Shown here one piece after another: positions 22,783 through 33,270 of a stretch of DNA of 64,000 bases (its first letter is position 1; each line of letters starts with the position of its first letter). The stretch is from Girardinichthys multiradiatus (Eukaryota; Chordata; Actinopteri; Cyprinodontiformes; Goodeidae): the NCBI RefSeq assembly GCF_021462225.1, contig NC_061803.1, positions 38,090,174-38,154,173 of the forward strand, in the 5' to 3' direction. The translations under genes and the position numbers were made by a program. The notes beneath the pieces were generated by a model. That model did no database searches. It was given only the letters and a program-made list of their open reading frames with translations, and was not told the DNA's origin.

Positions 22783-23187
22783 TGTTAGGTATTATTTAAT
22801 CAACTCAGAGGCAAGGAACGATACAGAGTCAGTTTTACTTGCAGCAAGGGTAGCTCACACTCTGCAAGTCTACAAAGTGTTGGCACCCCTCTCTCTTTAT
22901 TTATACATGCTGGTTCACACACAGTTCAACAAACATTCAGGGTGTGTGTGTGGGGGGGGAGGGGGAGGGGGGGGGGGGGGGGGGGGGGGGTCAGAAAGGT
23001 TAGGGTTCATGGGTCTTGATTTTAAACAGAGAGAGGGAGAATGGGACTTGTTGAGCAGCCCTTAGATGCTGCTGATAAAAGCATAACTCACTCCTGTCCC
23101 CATCTCCCTTCCTGTGGCATGTAGGAGGGAAAGGCACTTAGAGCAGACATGAGTGATAAACAATACAAAAGTTTTCAAACCCTAACA
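22783..23187 (-). mobile_element. ERV 5' LTR (405 bp)
   Basis: TGTTAGG...CCTAACA ends, TATAAATAAAG box and a poly-G/poly-C plus CA microsatellite at 22931-22990. U3 matches LTR2 (37604-37976), while R/U5 matches LTR1 (37116-37535), so it is a mosaic relative to the other copies. It abuts gypsy RT sequence at 23188; no duplication can be tested because the other end is deleted. Confidence 0.85.
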
Positions 23188-23189
23188 AC

Positions 23190-24390
23190 GAACAACTGGT
23201 TTTGGAGAAGACGCAGGAGAACAGCTCTGAAATGTTTTCAGTGGGTTTCCAGATCTTGAGAATAAATCAGTATGTCATCAAGATAAACAAATACGAATTG
23301 ACCCACCATGTCTCTTAGAACGTCATTGACCAATGACTGAAAAACTGCAGTAAAGTCCAAATGGCATGACCTTGTATTCATAATGGCCCGTAGGCGTGTT
23401 GAAAGCCGTTTTCCACTCATCTCCTTTTCTGATTCGGACCAGATGATATGCATTTCTGAGATCCAGCTTAGAAAATATCTTGGCTCCCTGGATCTGATCA
23501 AAAGCTGTGTTCATGAGTGGTAAGGGGTATCTATTTTAAACTGTTATCTCATTAAGGCCTCTATAATCAATGCATGGTCTCAACGAACCATCCCTCTTCC
23601 CAACAAAAAAGAAATCAGCACCTGCAGGAGAGGAAGAAGGTTGAATGTGCCCTGCTTTTAATGCCTCATCAACATAATTCTTCATGGCCCTGTGCTCTGG
23701 ACCACACAATGAATAGATTCTGCCTTTAGGGGGTGATGTGCCAGGAAACAAATCAATAGCACAATCATACGGTCTGTGGGGTGGTAGAGCTGTGGCCTTG
23801 ATCTTATTAAATACTTCCTTTAAATCATGGTATTCTTGCGGTACCTTGGATAAATCCGGATAGGTCTCCTCAACCTCATTCTCCACACTAACCTCCGTAG
23901 CAGCAGACAAAAGGCAGTCAGCGGAACATGACTCAGACCAACCCAGAACTTCTTTTTTCTTCCAGTCAATGTGAGGGTTGTGTTTCTGCAACCAGGAGGA
24001 CCCTAGGACTACAGGAAGTTCAGGTGAATTAATGATCATGAAAGTTACTTTTTCTTGATGATGACCTTCAACTGTTAAGGTAATCTCCTTCGTCCTGAGG
24101 TGTGAATTGTTCATGCTGTGATCATCCAATGCTAGCACGTTTCGTGTGTCAGCTGACGGAATAAGTTTTATGCCGTTCTTATTTGCGAATGTTTTGTCCA
24201 TGAATTCAGTGTCTGCTCCTGAATCAATAAACACGGCCCCCTGGAGAGACATGGAAGAGGTTTGAAAACGAGCAGGAAACAAGAAGGAGGAGGCAGTTAG
24301 TTGACTTCGGCTCAGTAGAGACCTCCATTCCTCTGCTGAGCATGTCCTTTTAATGGACACCTGAGTGCTAAATGTCCCTTCTCTCCACAA
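23190..24390 (-). pseudogene. Ty3/gypsy pol (protease and RT), truncated
   Basis: Overlaps the gag end in another frame. Protease shows FIDSGADTEFMD (catalytic DSGA) and LPVVLGSSWL. RT follows: PYDCAIDLFPG, then GADFFFVGKRDGSLRPCIDY, a stop just after [20 protein letters not shown] (catalytic Asp), a frameshift after VMPFGL, and [13 protein letters not shown] (catalytic YLDD). It ends near 23190 at the ERV LTR. RNase H and integrase were lost in the later deletion. Catalytic residues survive but the frame has at least two lesions. Confidence 0.85.
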
Positions 24391-25247
24391 TAAAAACAGA
24401 GCTTGAATCTTCTCCGACGATCTTTCTCCTCAGGGGTAATCTTGGTTCTGCCCAACTGCATGGGCTCACAATTCTCATTTTCCTCAGTGAGAGGTGACCG
24501 GCTCCTTCTCTCATGCCAGTGTGCAGAACCCTGAGTTAATGATGAGCAACCCTCCTCATGTCGCTTCTCCCTCCTTCTCTTTGCCAGCCGAATATCAATC
24601 CGAGCAGTCAGGTCCTCAAGTTGTTTCAGGGAAGAGGGGTAGTCACGGGTCGCTAGCTCATCCTTGATGTCTGCGTTTAATCTTTTCATGAATGCATCCG
24701 TCTGAGCTGCCTCATTCCAATGGCTCTCTGCGGCCAACAAATGAAAGTCAACTATATAGGACGAGACAGGCTGATCACCCTGTTTGAGGGACAGTAATCC
24801 TCTTGCGGCTTCACGACTTGGAATAACAGGGTCAAAAACTCGAATGAGTTCCTTGGAAAAAGTTTCATAGAGGTTACAAGATGCAGACCTGTTATGCCAT
24901 TCAGCTGTCCCCCACTGTTTTGCCTTTCCTGCCAGCAGAGATATAACAAAAGCCACCTTGGAACGTTCAGTGGGAAAGGATGACGGCTGAGGCTCAAAAT
25001 GAATTTCACACTGAGTTACGAAAGCTCGACCCTGGTCTGGGTCGAGCTTTCCTAACTCAGTGTGAAATAGGAAAGCTTGACACTGGTCTGGGTCTCCCCT
25101 GAACATCTCAGGCGAAGATAGGTGTGGCTCCCTTACCTCTGCTGTTGTCCGTGTCACTTGGGCGTGGTTTCTATGTGACGGTGGCGGCTCGGAGACAAGA
25201 TTGCCAGAACGTAATGTGGAAATTATGTCCTCCAAGCTGGAACCCAA
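24312..25247 (-). CDS. Ty3/gypsy gag
   Basis: 311 codons open. The N-terminal LEDIISTLRSGN region, a capsid-like helical block (KAKQWGTAEWHN, YETFSKELIRVFDP, LSLKQGDQPVSSYIVDF) and one zinc knuckle, CFYCGEKGHLALRC, are typical of fish sushi-type chromoviruses. There is no ATG at the expected start (TTG at 25247), so the 5' end is probably lost. The segment around 25010-25095 contains a short tandem duplication (GAAAGCT-GACnCTGGTCTGGGTC), repeating a DPDQ-containing stretch of the protein. Confidence 0.8.
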   Translation of the reverse strand: MGSSLEDIISTLRSGNLVSEPPPSHRNHAQVTRTTAEVREPHLSSPEMFRGDPDQCQAFLFHTELGKLDPDQGRAFVTQCEIHFEPQPSSFPTERSKVAFVISLLAGKAKQWGTAEWHNRSASCNLYETFSKELIRVFDPVIPSREAARGLLSLKQGDQPVSSYIVDFHLLAAESHWNEAAQTDAFMKRLNADIKDELATRDYPSSLKQLEDLTARIDIRLAKRRREKRHEEGCSSLTQGSAHWHERRSRSPLTEENENCEPMQLGRTKITPEEKDRRRRFKLCFYCGEKGHLALRCPLKGHAQQRNGGLY

Positions 25248-25273
25248 CCAGGAAAGGTTTTGGCCAGATTTTT

Positions 25274-25978
25274 CTATTACGAATCAGAAACAGGCGGATC
25301 CAAGATTCAGCCAGACACAGTACTGAAAATTTAAAAGTTTTATTCAGCCACAGCAAAACGTCACTCAGCTAAAACTCCACACAGCTTCCGGGAATCACTG
25401 GGGCAGAAAGAGGGATTAGTGACTTGTAGTTTCTCCAGATATTGCAGGGATCAGAAAAGTCATTAACCTGCTTTTGTCTTGAGCAGAACTTGAAACCCAG
25501 AGGGGAAACCTCGGTAGGTGGCAGGCAGTGATCTCCACAGCACAGGTGAGATGTGACTTCAGGCTGAATAATCCAAGGGCAAGGCTGGCTCAATAATTCG
25601 AGGACAGAAACAGGGTCAATGATCGGAACAAGAGACATCAGGCAAGGGGCAGGCAGAGGCATTAACCAGATGCAAGAAACAGGGTCTATAACCAAAATCC
25701 AAACAGTCCGACAGGGAGAAGGCAGAGAGGCAAAAATCCAAGAGGCAAGGCAAGGTCGAGAAACATTGATCAGACAGGAAGGAACGCTGGATATCTGCTC
25801 ACACGATGGTTTTCAAAAATCTGGCACCGTCTGCTTGTCAGAGTCAGTATATATCAGGGAAGACACAGGTGCTTGGCATGCCACAGATTGCACTGCACTG
25901 CAGCATTCACCAGGTGCATCTCATCTGCTGATTGCAGCCAGGGACACAGGGTAGAGCAGACGTGCCAGAATCATAACA
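25274..25978 (-). mobile_element. Ty3/gypsy 5' LTR (705 bp)
   Basis: Starts TGTTATGATTCTGGC at 25978 and ends ...GATTCGTAATA at 25274. The outer flank CACC (25979-25982) matches the flank at 19833-19836. Its final 64 bases recur as the stub at 19837-19900. It is followed almost at once by gag-homologous sequence, so the leader is very short or partly deleted. Confidence 0.8.
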
Positions 25979-25982
25979 CACC

Positions 25983-26145
25983 GATGTATATCATATACAG
26001 TATATATATTTCCTCTCTTATCAATAACACTTTGTTTTTCCATTTCGAAATCTGCCTGTACTATGCCCTATACAGAATTGCACTGTTGTTATAATTGCCT
26101 TACTTGTTTGTGCTACTTTGTTTAAATAAAGTAAAAAAAAAAAAA
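25983..26145 (+). mobile_element. L1-Tx1 LINE 3' UTR and A-tail
   Basis: Resumes the LINE interrupted at 19836. Ends TTTAAATAAAGT followed by a run of 15 A at about 26131-26147. The tail and AATAAA fit L1-group 3' ends. Confidence 0.6.
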
Positions 26146-26148
26146 AAG

Positions 26149-26425
26149 ACTTGGTGTCACGTGATCTCAGGCTGGTTAGTGGAGCATAGTTAGTCGATTC
26201 GCGTTGCGCATGCGCTGTCACACTCCTCACCGCCAGTAAACGTAGTGCCGGTGTTACATCGATTCGCGTTTCCCCATCAGATACGGTTTCCACACCGTCT
26301 GCTCGCCGCTCACGTGGCAAAAAAGGCACGTGCTTGTTCAGCGCTCGTAACGTGCTTGCGCCGCAGGAGATCTACGGACACCGTGAAAGCTCAAACAACG
26401 TGTTTCAGCGAAGCTGTCCCACTTT
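26149..26425. repeat. Dispersed repeat with an inverted partner at 46.5 kb
   Basis: 26149-26184 is a perfect 36-base reverse complement of 46535-46570. Further homology to the 46.3-46.5 kb segment reappears at 26755-26830 (GGGCGTTTCTCAA blocks), so the GATA array lies within a copy of this repeat. The class is unknown and it has no coding potential. Confidence 0.55.
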
Positions 26426-26428
26426 TTT

Positions 26429-26723
<295 letters not shown>

Positions 26724-26954
26724 TGATGATAGATACTCCAGGGGTATCTGCAGAGACAGGGGTATCTGCAGACTAAAAGTGGGCGTTTCTCAACCGTAGT
26801 GGGGGTTTCTCAACCTGTAGGCTTTCCGTGATCATGGACAGTAATTGGTTGGCTTTATGTCCTCTGTTTTTCACGGAGGTAAATATACAGAGCTAACCAG
26901 AGCTAGATGACATTGTTGTAAATAAGCGCCGTTTAACTAAATAATCTGAACTGA

Positions 26955-27872
26955 AACTTTCTGTGTAGTTATGCTGCTATAGGATTAAGCTGCTGGAGGA
27001 CATAATGACCACTTTCACTCTTTTCGCTACATTCTCACACTACTCTCCAATTTTGCATTATTTGCTGTTATTTCAGCTTTTAACTTTGTTCTCTCTCTTT
27101 TCTCTTCCTAGAAGCTACACCTGGCCTGACTCTGTGTCCACCTGTGACACCTTTCTGGAGAGGGGCATTGTCCAAGCTTCTGCTGGCAACAACTTAAGGC
27201 TCACCCTCTACCGATGATCCACAAGGCCCTGTCTTTTAGTGTTTAAACCTTTCTCTCTCCTAGACATGGCGATTGACTGAGCTTAACTGTAACTAACTGT
27301 ATGTGCTCTCTTTCAGACTCTAACCTTGAAAACTGGCTCAGAGTTTATCTGTTCTTTCTTTCTAGGTGAAACGACTAAAGGAGCTACATCCATTAACATT
27401 TACTTTTCCTTCCAATAGAATGTACTCCTGGATCAGTGCTTCTTTGTTCTTTTTGTGTCTCTGCTCTGTTCTCTCTAACCCCCAGTCGGTCGTGGCAGAT
27501 GGCCGGTCACACTGAGCCTGGTTCTGCTGGAGGTTTCTTCCTGTTAAAAGGGAGTTTTTCCTCTCCACTGTCGCTACATGCATGCTCAGTATGAGGGATT
27601 GCTGCAAAGTCAACACCAGTGACTGTCCACTGTCTACATGCTCATCCGGGAGGAGTGAATGCTGCAAATCACTGACTGGATGGAAACTGCTGGGTTTCCT
27701 TAGACAGAAAAACTTTTTATCCAATTTGAATAAATAACTAACTCTGACTGCACTGTTCAATGGTTAGGATTAATTGGAATGTATGTACCTGACTGTTGTG
27801 AAGTGCCTTGAGACAACATGTGCTGTGAATTGGCGCTATATAAATAAACTGAATTGAATTGAATTGAATAGA
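26955..27872 (+). mobile_element. L2 LINE 3' UTR only
   Basis: Matches the 3' UTR of the L2 at 9.5-10.2 kb (GAAGCTACACCTGGCCTGAC, TGAAACGACTAAAGGAGCTA, TGAGGGATTGCTGCAAAG) and is more complete at its end. It finishes GTGAATTGGCGCTATATAAA and GAATT repeats. The 5' truncation inside the 3' UTR is a normal outcome of LINE insertion. Confidence 0.8.
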
Positions 27873-27889
27873 CACCACAATGGTGACAC

Positions 27890-28200
27890 ATGATCAACTG
27901 ATAATCACTGAGGGAGGGCACATCCATTGCATTGGAGTGCCAGATATAAAAACTGTATGTGACCTTCTATCGAAGCTCTTCGTCATGCTCTAACAGACTG
28001 CAACGGTCCGAGACGGGAGCCTCAGCGCTGATCTCTGTAATCATTCCTCTGCCTTAAATTATATTAAAGGAGCTAAAAGTTAGAAACTGGTTGAGAGTCG
28101 TTCCTTTAAGAGTCTTTAGATAAAAGTGGTGACTGTTTCCGGGGTTCAAGTACCGGTGGAGCTCCGAGGCGTCTGACCGCCAGCAGGGTGCGGTAGGTCA
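27890..28200 (+). mobile_element. LTR-like scrap
   Basis: Shows GATATAAAAACTG (TATA-like), an AATTATATTAAA stretch, TAAAAGTGGTGACTG with a possible TGG primer-site start, and a CCGGGG/ACCGGTGGAG leader-like stretch. There is no second LTR and no coding sequence. Confidence 0.3.
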
Positions 28201-28651
28201 GACAGACTACTTATGTTAGTTTCAAAGTTATTTATACTTAAAAAATTAACACATAGGAGAGACATGGACCATAAACCTCTCAATGTAATGTGTTGATGTA
28301 TTTTACTAGCATGTCACCATAGCAAAAATACACCTATGTGTAGAAAGTTTTGTAGCATAACGTAGCTTAGCTACATGAATTTGGCTGATATGTTGCGTTT
28401 TGCGGATGAATTAATATTGAATATATATATTTCTTGTATTAACTAAACATAGTTTTGTAAATTTTGTTATATATTTTGGAGATGTGTGTAGTGCTGATAT
28501 CGAAATTGGGTTTTGTGGGGACTTGCAAATGGAAAGTGGCCATTTTGTAATCAAGAAAGAAGTGTTAGACGGCAGTGGAGAACATTACAGAATTTAAACA
28601 GACTGTCACATAAGGTTGATATTAACCTAAATATTTTTACATCACTCTCAT

Positions 28652-29490
28652 TTGGATACCCATTGGCAAGATGCCTCATCCCCGCCATCTGCATCAACAT
28701 CTGCTCCCTCAGAAGTCCCACCTCACGCACTGGAAGCACACACTCAACCACAAAGCCAACATTCAGAACAACATGTACAGAACCCTTCAAATCCTGGGGT
28801 TGTCACTGCAAAGCAAATTTTTGTGCAGTGTCCTCACTGTAATCTGACAGTTAATATGAAAAATTTGAAGAAGCACATTGAGAGATGGCACATACAGATA
28901 TTTGAGGATATAACTGCTACACACCATTTACAAGTACAGTGTATAGATAGAACTAATGGAGTATTTGCAATCTCTAAGTCCTTTCGTGGGCCTCCTGTTC
29001 CTGTACATGTTTTCAAAAAGATATGGGGTGTATCACATAAAGTTCTTTGTGACATGGATGTTTGCAGCACTCATATTTCACTTCAGCACAGAAGTGCCTC
29101 TATGATTACACAGTGTGCTCATTTAAAGTCTGTGGATTACTGTCAGTTTGACAGTGCACATGAAGAACTCCAGGAGGACACATCGACCAAGATGGTTGAA
29201 GAAAAATGGTTTGATGACAACAGAAAAAAACAATGCCTTGCACATCAAACACTAGCAAACAGCGAAGGCGTCCCTCTTGCTGTCCTTGTTAATCTTGGAG
29301 GCCATGATTATAGACACTATATCCCAGTATTTGAGCCAAGGACCTCACATTATAGTAGGCTGAATAGAACAATGGTTCACCTCAGCTCAAAAACGAACAC
29401 ATGGCACTGCCCTTGTACCAAAGGTCGGTTGTCATGTTTACACAAGAGGGTATCAAAATGGTGTCTTTTCCAAAAACAGCCCCAATTATT
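28652..29490 (+). CDS. Zisupton-like C2H2 and SWIM zinc-finger exon
   Basis: Ser/Pro-rich N-terminus, then a C2H2 finger (CPHCNLTVNMKNLKKHIERW followed by H) near 28826-28890. A conserved middle follows (FRGPPVPVHVFKKIWG, HDYRHYIPVF). A SWIM-type finger, WHCPCTKGRLSCLH (CxC-x6-CxH), lies near 29401-29445. SWIM fingers bind DNA or protein and are found in several transposase families including KDZ. The frame changes just after KWCLFQ, either a frameshift or an unrecognised short intron. The upstream start is uncertain; a 5' exon may lie near 28513. Confidence 0.6.
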
Positions 29491-29700
29491 CAGAACCCAT
29501 AATGGCAGCTAGTCTGCCAGAAAACAGTTGTAAGAACTTAAAAAAGAAATCCTTCCCAAAACGGCTGATTCTTGAGGAGATGTTTTGTACAAACTGTCCT
29601 GGATCCGTTCCTCTCAGTGATCCACTGCTCATCTCCAAAAAGGCAAAAGTAGTCTTACTCAACGGAATCGTTGAAAGTAATGCACGTTTTGAATTGCTGT
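29476..29700 (+). CDS. Zisupton-like Cys-rich (CxC) exon
   Basis: Reads MFCTNCPGSVPLSDPLLISK then KAKVVLLNGIVE, a cysteine-cluster module seen next to KDZ-type transposases and in HMGXB3-like proteins. A GT donor may follow IVE at about 29677. The next conserved block (DISTYCKKCLSCGMFYGYQD) begins about 29862. Confidence 0.5.
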
Positions 29701-29861
29701 ACTCTTTCTTAAAAATCTTAAGTGACCAATATTTATTTCAAAGCCATTCTACAAGTTATTAGCCTTTCATTGTCATTTAGCATTTTGTGATAATGTAATT
29801 TTTGTTTAATGAAACTTTAGTGCTTTAGGTGCTAACATTTTTTTTGTTGTTATTTTTACAT

Positions 29862-30248
29862 TGGACATATCGACATACTGCAAGAAATGTCTTAGCTGTG
29901 GGATGTTTTACGGATATCAAGACTGGATCCATGGTTTACATAACTACTATGACACTTTCTTTGCGGCTCAGGCTACATCTATGTCTGTTCTACGGAATGC
30001 TCTTCAGGTTTTCGTACATGAACCTTTTTTTCTAAGTCATTTCATAAATCACTTTTGTTTTTCATCTTTGTTCCCAAAAATTACAAAAGGCACTGTGATC
30101 ATGAGCCGAAAGCCCAAGGGACTTTATAGACATTCTGCTGTCATGGAGACACATCCCCAACATCTGCATTTATGACTTCGCCAGGGGTTTGGCAACACAT
30201 GCAAATTTGAGATTGCCACAAACCCCTGTTTTTGCACCAAATGAAGGG
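29862..30248 (+). pseudogene. Zisupton-like transposase core, damaged
   Basis: STYCKKCLSCGMFYGYQDW followed by HNYYDTFF and LRNALQVFVHE is the conserved start of the core. In another frame 30144-30248 reads NICIYDFARGLATHANLRLP, likely a catalytic-Asp block. Conserved sequence expected between them is missing, so the core looks internally deleted or frameshifted. Assignment is by remembered family pattern, not by search. Confidence 0.45.
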
Positions 30249-30305
30249 TGACTGGCAGAGCCTACTGAGGAGAACATGAAGAAAGCACAGGAAAATAATT
30301 AGACT

Positions 30306-30701
30306 GTGAATTTGCCTTGGTTACAGGAGAAGAAACAAAACACAGACCAAAACCGTCACCCCATTACTGGTTCATCTAAGCACTATGTGCTATATGATAA
30401 ATTCCATGAGGCCAACAGCAAAGACGCCCGTGACAGGCTGCGAAAAATCTCACTTGTCCCTGAATTGGCTGGTAAAGTAAACAGTCAAGTTGTGGAACAA
30501 CTGTTTGCCAGTATGCATAAGAATAATTACTTTCTTAACATAATGAAACCATCCACTCATATATTCCTCACGCGGAACATCCTCCACATCATGAATGAGG
30601 AACTACACAACAGAACTATTCAGAAAATCCAAAAGACTATTGGAAGTTCTTCTCCACTTACATATGATGTACATGGGAGAGTGATCCTCGGTAAATCTTA
30701 A
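30306..30701 (+). CDS. Zisupton-like transposase C-terminal block
   Basis: 131 codons. The HEANSKDARDRLRKISLVPE, VEQLFASMHKNNYFLNIMKP and THIFLTRNILHIMNEE blocks resemble the conserved end of KDZ transposases (an EQ..S.....Y.LN.M pattern, the Glu possibly catalytic). Ends with a stop after VHGRVILGKS. A Tc1 insertion follows 190 bases downstream. Confidence 0.5.
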   Translation: MNLPWLQEKKQNTDQNRHPITGSSKHYVLYDKFHEANSKDARDRLRKISLVPELAGKVNSQVVEQLFASMHKNNYFLNIMKPSTHIFLTRNILHIMNEELHNRTIQKIQKTIGSSSPLTYDVHGRVILGKS

Positions 30702-30892
30702 CAATACATGTGGAATTATTTATCTTGTTAGGCTTTGAAACAAAATCCATGGCAATGTGATATTTCTATTTGCACATGTGCCACATCTCTTTGAACCAAG
30801 TTGGACTTACACACTGGCCAGAACCGAACCGAAGTTGCTGGGAAAAACCAGACTATTGTACAGCGTGAAATGGTTAGATGACTGATTATATA

Positions 30893-32500
30893 CAGGTCCT
30901 TCTCAAAATATTAGCATATTGTGATAAAGTTTATTATTTTCCATAATGTCATGATGAAAATTTAACATTCATATATTTTAGATTCATTGCACACTAACTG
31001 AAATATTTCAGGTCTTTTATTGTCTTAATACGGATGATTTTGGCATACAGCTCATGAAAACCCAAAATTCCTATCTCACAAAATTAGCATATCATTAAAT
31101 GGGTCTCTAAATGAGCTATGAACCTAATCATCTGAATCAACGAGTTAACTCTAAACACCTGCAAAAGATTCCTGAGGCCTTTAAGATTCCCAGCCTGACT
31201 CATCACTCAAAACCCCAATCATGGGTAAGACTGCCAACCTGACTGCTGTCCAGAAGGCCACTATTGACACCATCAAGCGAGAGGGTAAGACACAGAAAGA
31301 AATTTCTGAACGAATAGGCTGTTCCCAGGGTGCTGTATCAAGGCACCTCAGTGGGAAGTCTGTGGGAAGGAAAAAGTGTGGCAGAAAACGCTGCACAACG
31401 AGAAGAGGTGACCGGACCCTGAGGAAGATTGTGGAGAAGGGCCGATTCCAGACCTTGGGGGACCTGCGGAAGCAGTGGACTGAGTCTGGAGTAGAAACAT
31501 CCAGAGCCACCGTGCACAGGCGTGTGCAGGAAATGGGCTACAGGTGCCGCATTCCCCAGGTCAAGCCACCTTTGAACCAGAAACTGCGGCAGAAGCGCCT
31601 GACCTGGGCTACAGAGAAGCAGCACTGGACTGTTGCTCGGTGGTCCAAAGTACTTTTTTCGGATGAAAGCAAATTCTGCATGTCATTCGGAAATCAAGGT
31701 GCCAGAGTCTGGAGGAAGACTGGGGAGAAAGAAATGCCAAAATGCCAGAAGTCCAGTGTCAAGTACCCACAGTCAGTGATGATCTGGGGTGCCATGTCAG
31801 CTGCTGGTGTTGGTCCACTGTGTTTTATCAAGGGCAGGGTCGATGCAGCTAGCTATCAGGGGATTTTGGAGCACTTCATGCTTCCATCTGCTGAAAAGCT
31901 TTATGGAGATGAAGATTTCATTTTTCAGCACGACCTGGCACCTGCTCACAGTGCCAAAACCACTGGTAAATGGTTTACTGACCATGGTATCAATGTGCTC
32001 AATTGGCCTGCCAACTCTCCTGACCTGAACCCCATAGAGAATCTGTGGGACATTGTGAAGAGAACGTTGAGAGACTCAAGACCCAACACTCTGGATGAGC
32101 TAAAGGCCGCTATCAAAGCATCCTGGGCCTTCATAAGACCTCAGCAGTGCCACAGGCTGATTGCCTCCATGCCACGCCGCATTGAAGCAGTCATTTCTGC
32201 AAAAGGATTCCCGACCAAGTATTGAGTGCATAACTGTACATGATTATTTGAAGGTTGACGTTTTTTGTATTAAAAACACTTTTCTTTTATTGGTCGGATG
32301 AAATATGCTAATTTTGTGAGATAGGAATTTTGGGTTTTCATGAGCTCTATGCCAAAATCATCCGTATTAAGACAATAAGACCTGAAATATTTCAGTTAGT
32401 GTGCAATGAATCTAAAATATATGAATGTTAAATTTTCTTCATGACATTATGGAAAATAATGAACTTTATCACAATATGCTAATATTTTGAGAAGGACCTG
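30893..32500 (+). mobile_element. Tc1 transposon with intact transposase and long inverted repeats
   Basis: 1608 bp flanked by TA on each side (30891-30892, 32501-32502). Terminal inverted repeats of about 200 bp (30893-31093 and 32302-32500) start CAGGTCCTTCTCAAAATATT and differ at only a handful of positions, including a 2-base indel. A single intact transposase ORF lies between. High repeat identity and an intact ORF make this the youngest and possibly still active element of the window. It sits inside the Zisupton-like gene. Confidence 0.95.
31221..32225 (+). CDS. Tc1 family DDE transposase, intact
   Basis: 334 residues, the usual Tc1 length. N-terminal paired-like helix-turn-helix DNA-binding region (KREGKTQKEISERIGCSQGA, about residues 14-50) with a basic GRKKCGRKR stretch. 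The second helix-turn-helix includes SRATVHRRVQEMGY. Catalytic domain: VLFSDESKF (first Asp), FQHDLAPAHSA (second Asp) and SPDLNPIENLW (Glu); 34 residues lie between the second Asp and Glu, giving DD34E. Ends FPTKY as in other Tc1 proteins. It catalyses cut-and-paste transposition into TA sites in the nucleus. Confidence 0.95.
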   Translation: MGKTANLTAVQKATIDTIKREGKTQKEISERIGCSQGAVSRHLSGKSVGRKKCGRKRCTTRRGDRTLRKIVEKGRFQTLGDLRKQWTESGVETSRATVHRRVQEMGYRCRIPQVKPPLNQKLRQKRLTWATEKQHWTVARWSKVLFSDESKFCMSFGNQGARVWRKTGEKEMPKCQKSSVKYPQSVMIWGAMSAAGVGPLCFIKGRVDAASYQGILEHFMLPSAEKLYGDEDFIFQHDLAPAHSAKTTGKWFTDHGINVLNWPANSPDLNPIENLWDIVKRTLRDSRPNTLDELKAAIKASWAFIRPQQCHRLIASMPRRIEAVISAKGFPTKY

Positions 32501-32690
32501 TACATAGCTCCTTGGAGCACCCTAGAGGACATTAATCATGGTTGAAGGTGTTCTACTTACAAGAGCATAACCAGAACACATTAATAAAACCTTAAAAGGT
32601 ATTCTGAAATGATTGTACTACAATTATTTTAGACATTTTAAAATAACTCTTAGGAACATTTTTCTTTTTGAATCATGTTGTTTTTTGCAG

Positions 32691-32791
32691 CTTGCTGCTG
32701 CAATGAGCAAGCCAGGTGATGATATTATTGCAGAAGCTGGCTCCATTCTCCTTAGCAGAAGGACATTTGCAACTTTGCCTGAGCCATCGAG
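32691..32791 (+). CDS. Zisupton-like exon upstream of the SUMO-protease domain
   Basis: Acceptor TTTTTTGCAG at 32681-32690; reads LAAAMSKPGDDIIAEAGSIL, then RRTFATLPEPSR, followed by a GT. The SINE begins directly at the donor, so splicing here may be altered. The family normally has a short link before the VINACL block. Confidence 0.45.
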
Positions 32792-33035
32792 GTGACTGTG
32801 GCTCAGTAGGAAGAGTAGTTGTCTTGCAATCAGAAGGTTGTGGGTTCGATTCCAGCTTCCTCCTGCTGTATGTTGATGTGCCCCTGGGCAAGGCACTTAA
32901 CCTCAAGTTGCCTAATGATCTGTGTATCAGTGTATGAATGTGAGTGCAATTGGGTGAATGTGGCTCTAGTGTAAAGCGCTTTGAGCAGTCTGTATGACTG
33001 GAAAGGTGCTATATAAATTCAGTCCATTTACCATC
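32792..33035 (+). mobile_element. tRNA-derived SINE
   Basis: Pol III promoter boxes are visible: A-box-like TGGCTCAGTAGGAAGAG at about 32799 and B box GGTTCGATTCC at about 32842. It is followed by the fish-SINE body GGGCAAGGCACTTAACC, GTAAAGCGCTTTGAG and GCTATATAAATTCAGTCCAT. Not a functional tRNA gene: no acceptor stem closes. Confidence 0.8.
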
Positions 33036-33143
33036 AGAAGTTGAAGGAGATGTAAATCACTACCCGCACAAATCCACTGTCACCCAAAATATTTGTAATT
33101 ATATGAAACTATTACATAAATATTTCCAATTCACTTGTTGCAG

Positions 33144-33191
33144 GTTATAAATGCGTGCTTGCTGGTGCTGCAGAAGATGGCACTTTCTAAG
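33144..33191 (+). CDS. Ulp1/SUMO-protease exon 1
   Basis: Acceptor TTGTTGCAG and donor AAG|GTGAAT. 48 bases in phase 0 encode VINACLLVLQKMALSK, the conserved first block of Zisupton-type C48 proteases. Confidence 0.6.
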
Positions 33192-33270
33192 GTGAATGTA
33201 TTATGTTTTTAAAATATTGACGGTGAATCGCATAAAAGTGAAGTCAGTCTAACTGACCTTTTCCTTGAAG

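Larger units (their letters stand above)
19901..23187 (-). mobile_element. tRNA-Tyr-primed endogenous retrovirus, 5' half (minus strand)
   Basis: Class I-like endogenous retrovirus inserted into gypsy pol. In its own 5'-3' order (high to low coordinate): LTR (22783-23187), primer-binding site (22759-22776), structured leader (to 21967), gag (21966-20350) and protease (20349-19901). RT, integrase, env and the 3' LTR are missing; the protease runs straight into the gypsy LTR stub. The same family, differently truncated, occupies 37116-44577. Confidence 0.85.

Noticed and set aside
22670..23065. 131-codon ORF with a poly-Gly stretch
   Set aside because: Reads antisense through the ERV LTR microsatellite and leader; not a gene.
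28652..30701. Ordinary host gene (HMGXB3-like)
   Set aside because: Cys-cluster and SWIM blocks are shared with HMGXB3-like proteins, but the linkage to a Ulp1 domain fits Zisupton better; kept as alternative in the entry.
32792..32870. tRNA gene
   Set aside because: Has pol III A and B boxes but no closing acceptor stem, and runs into a SINE body.
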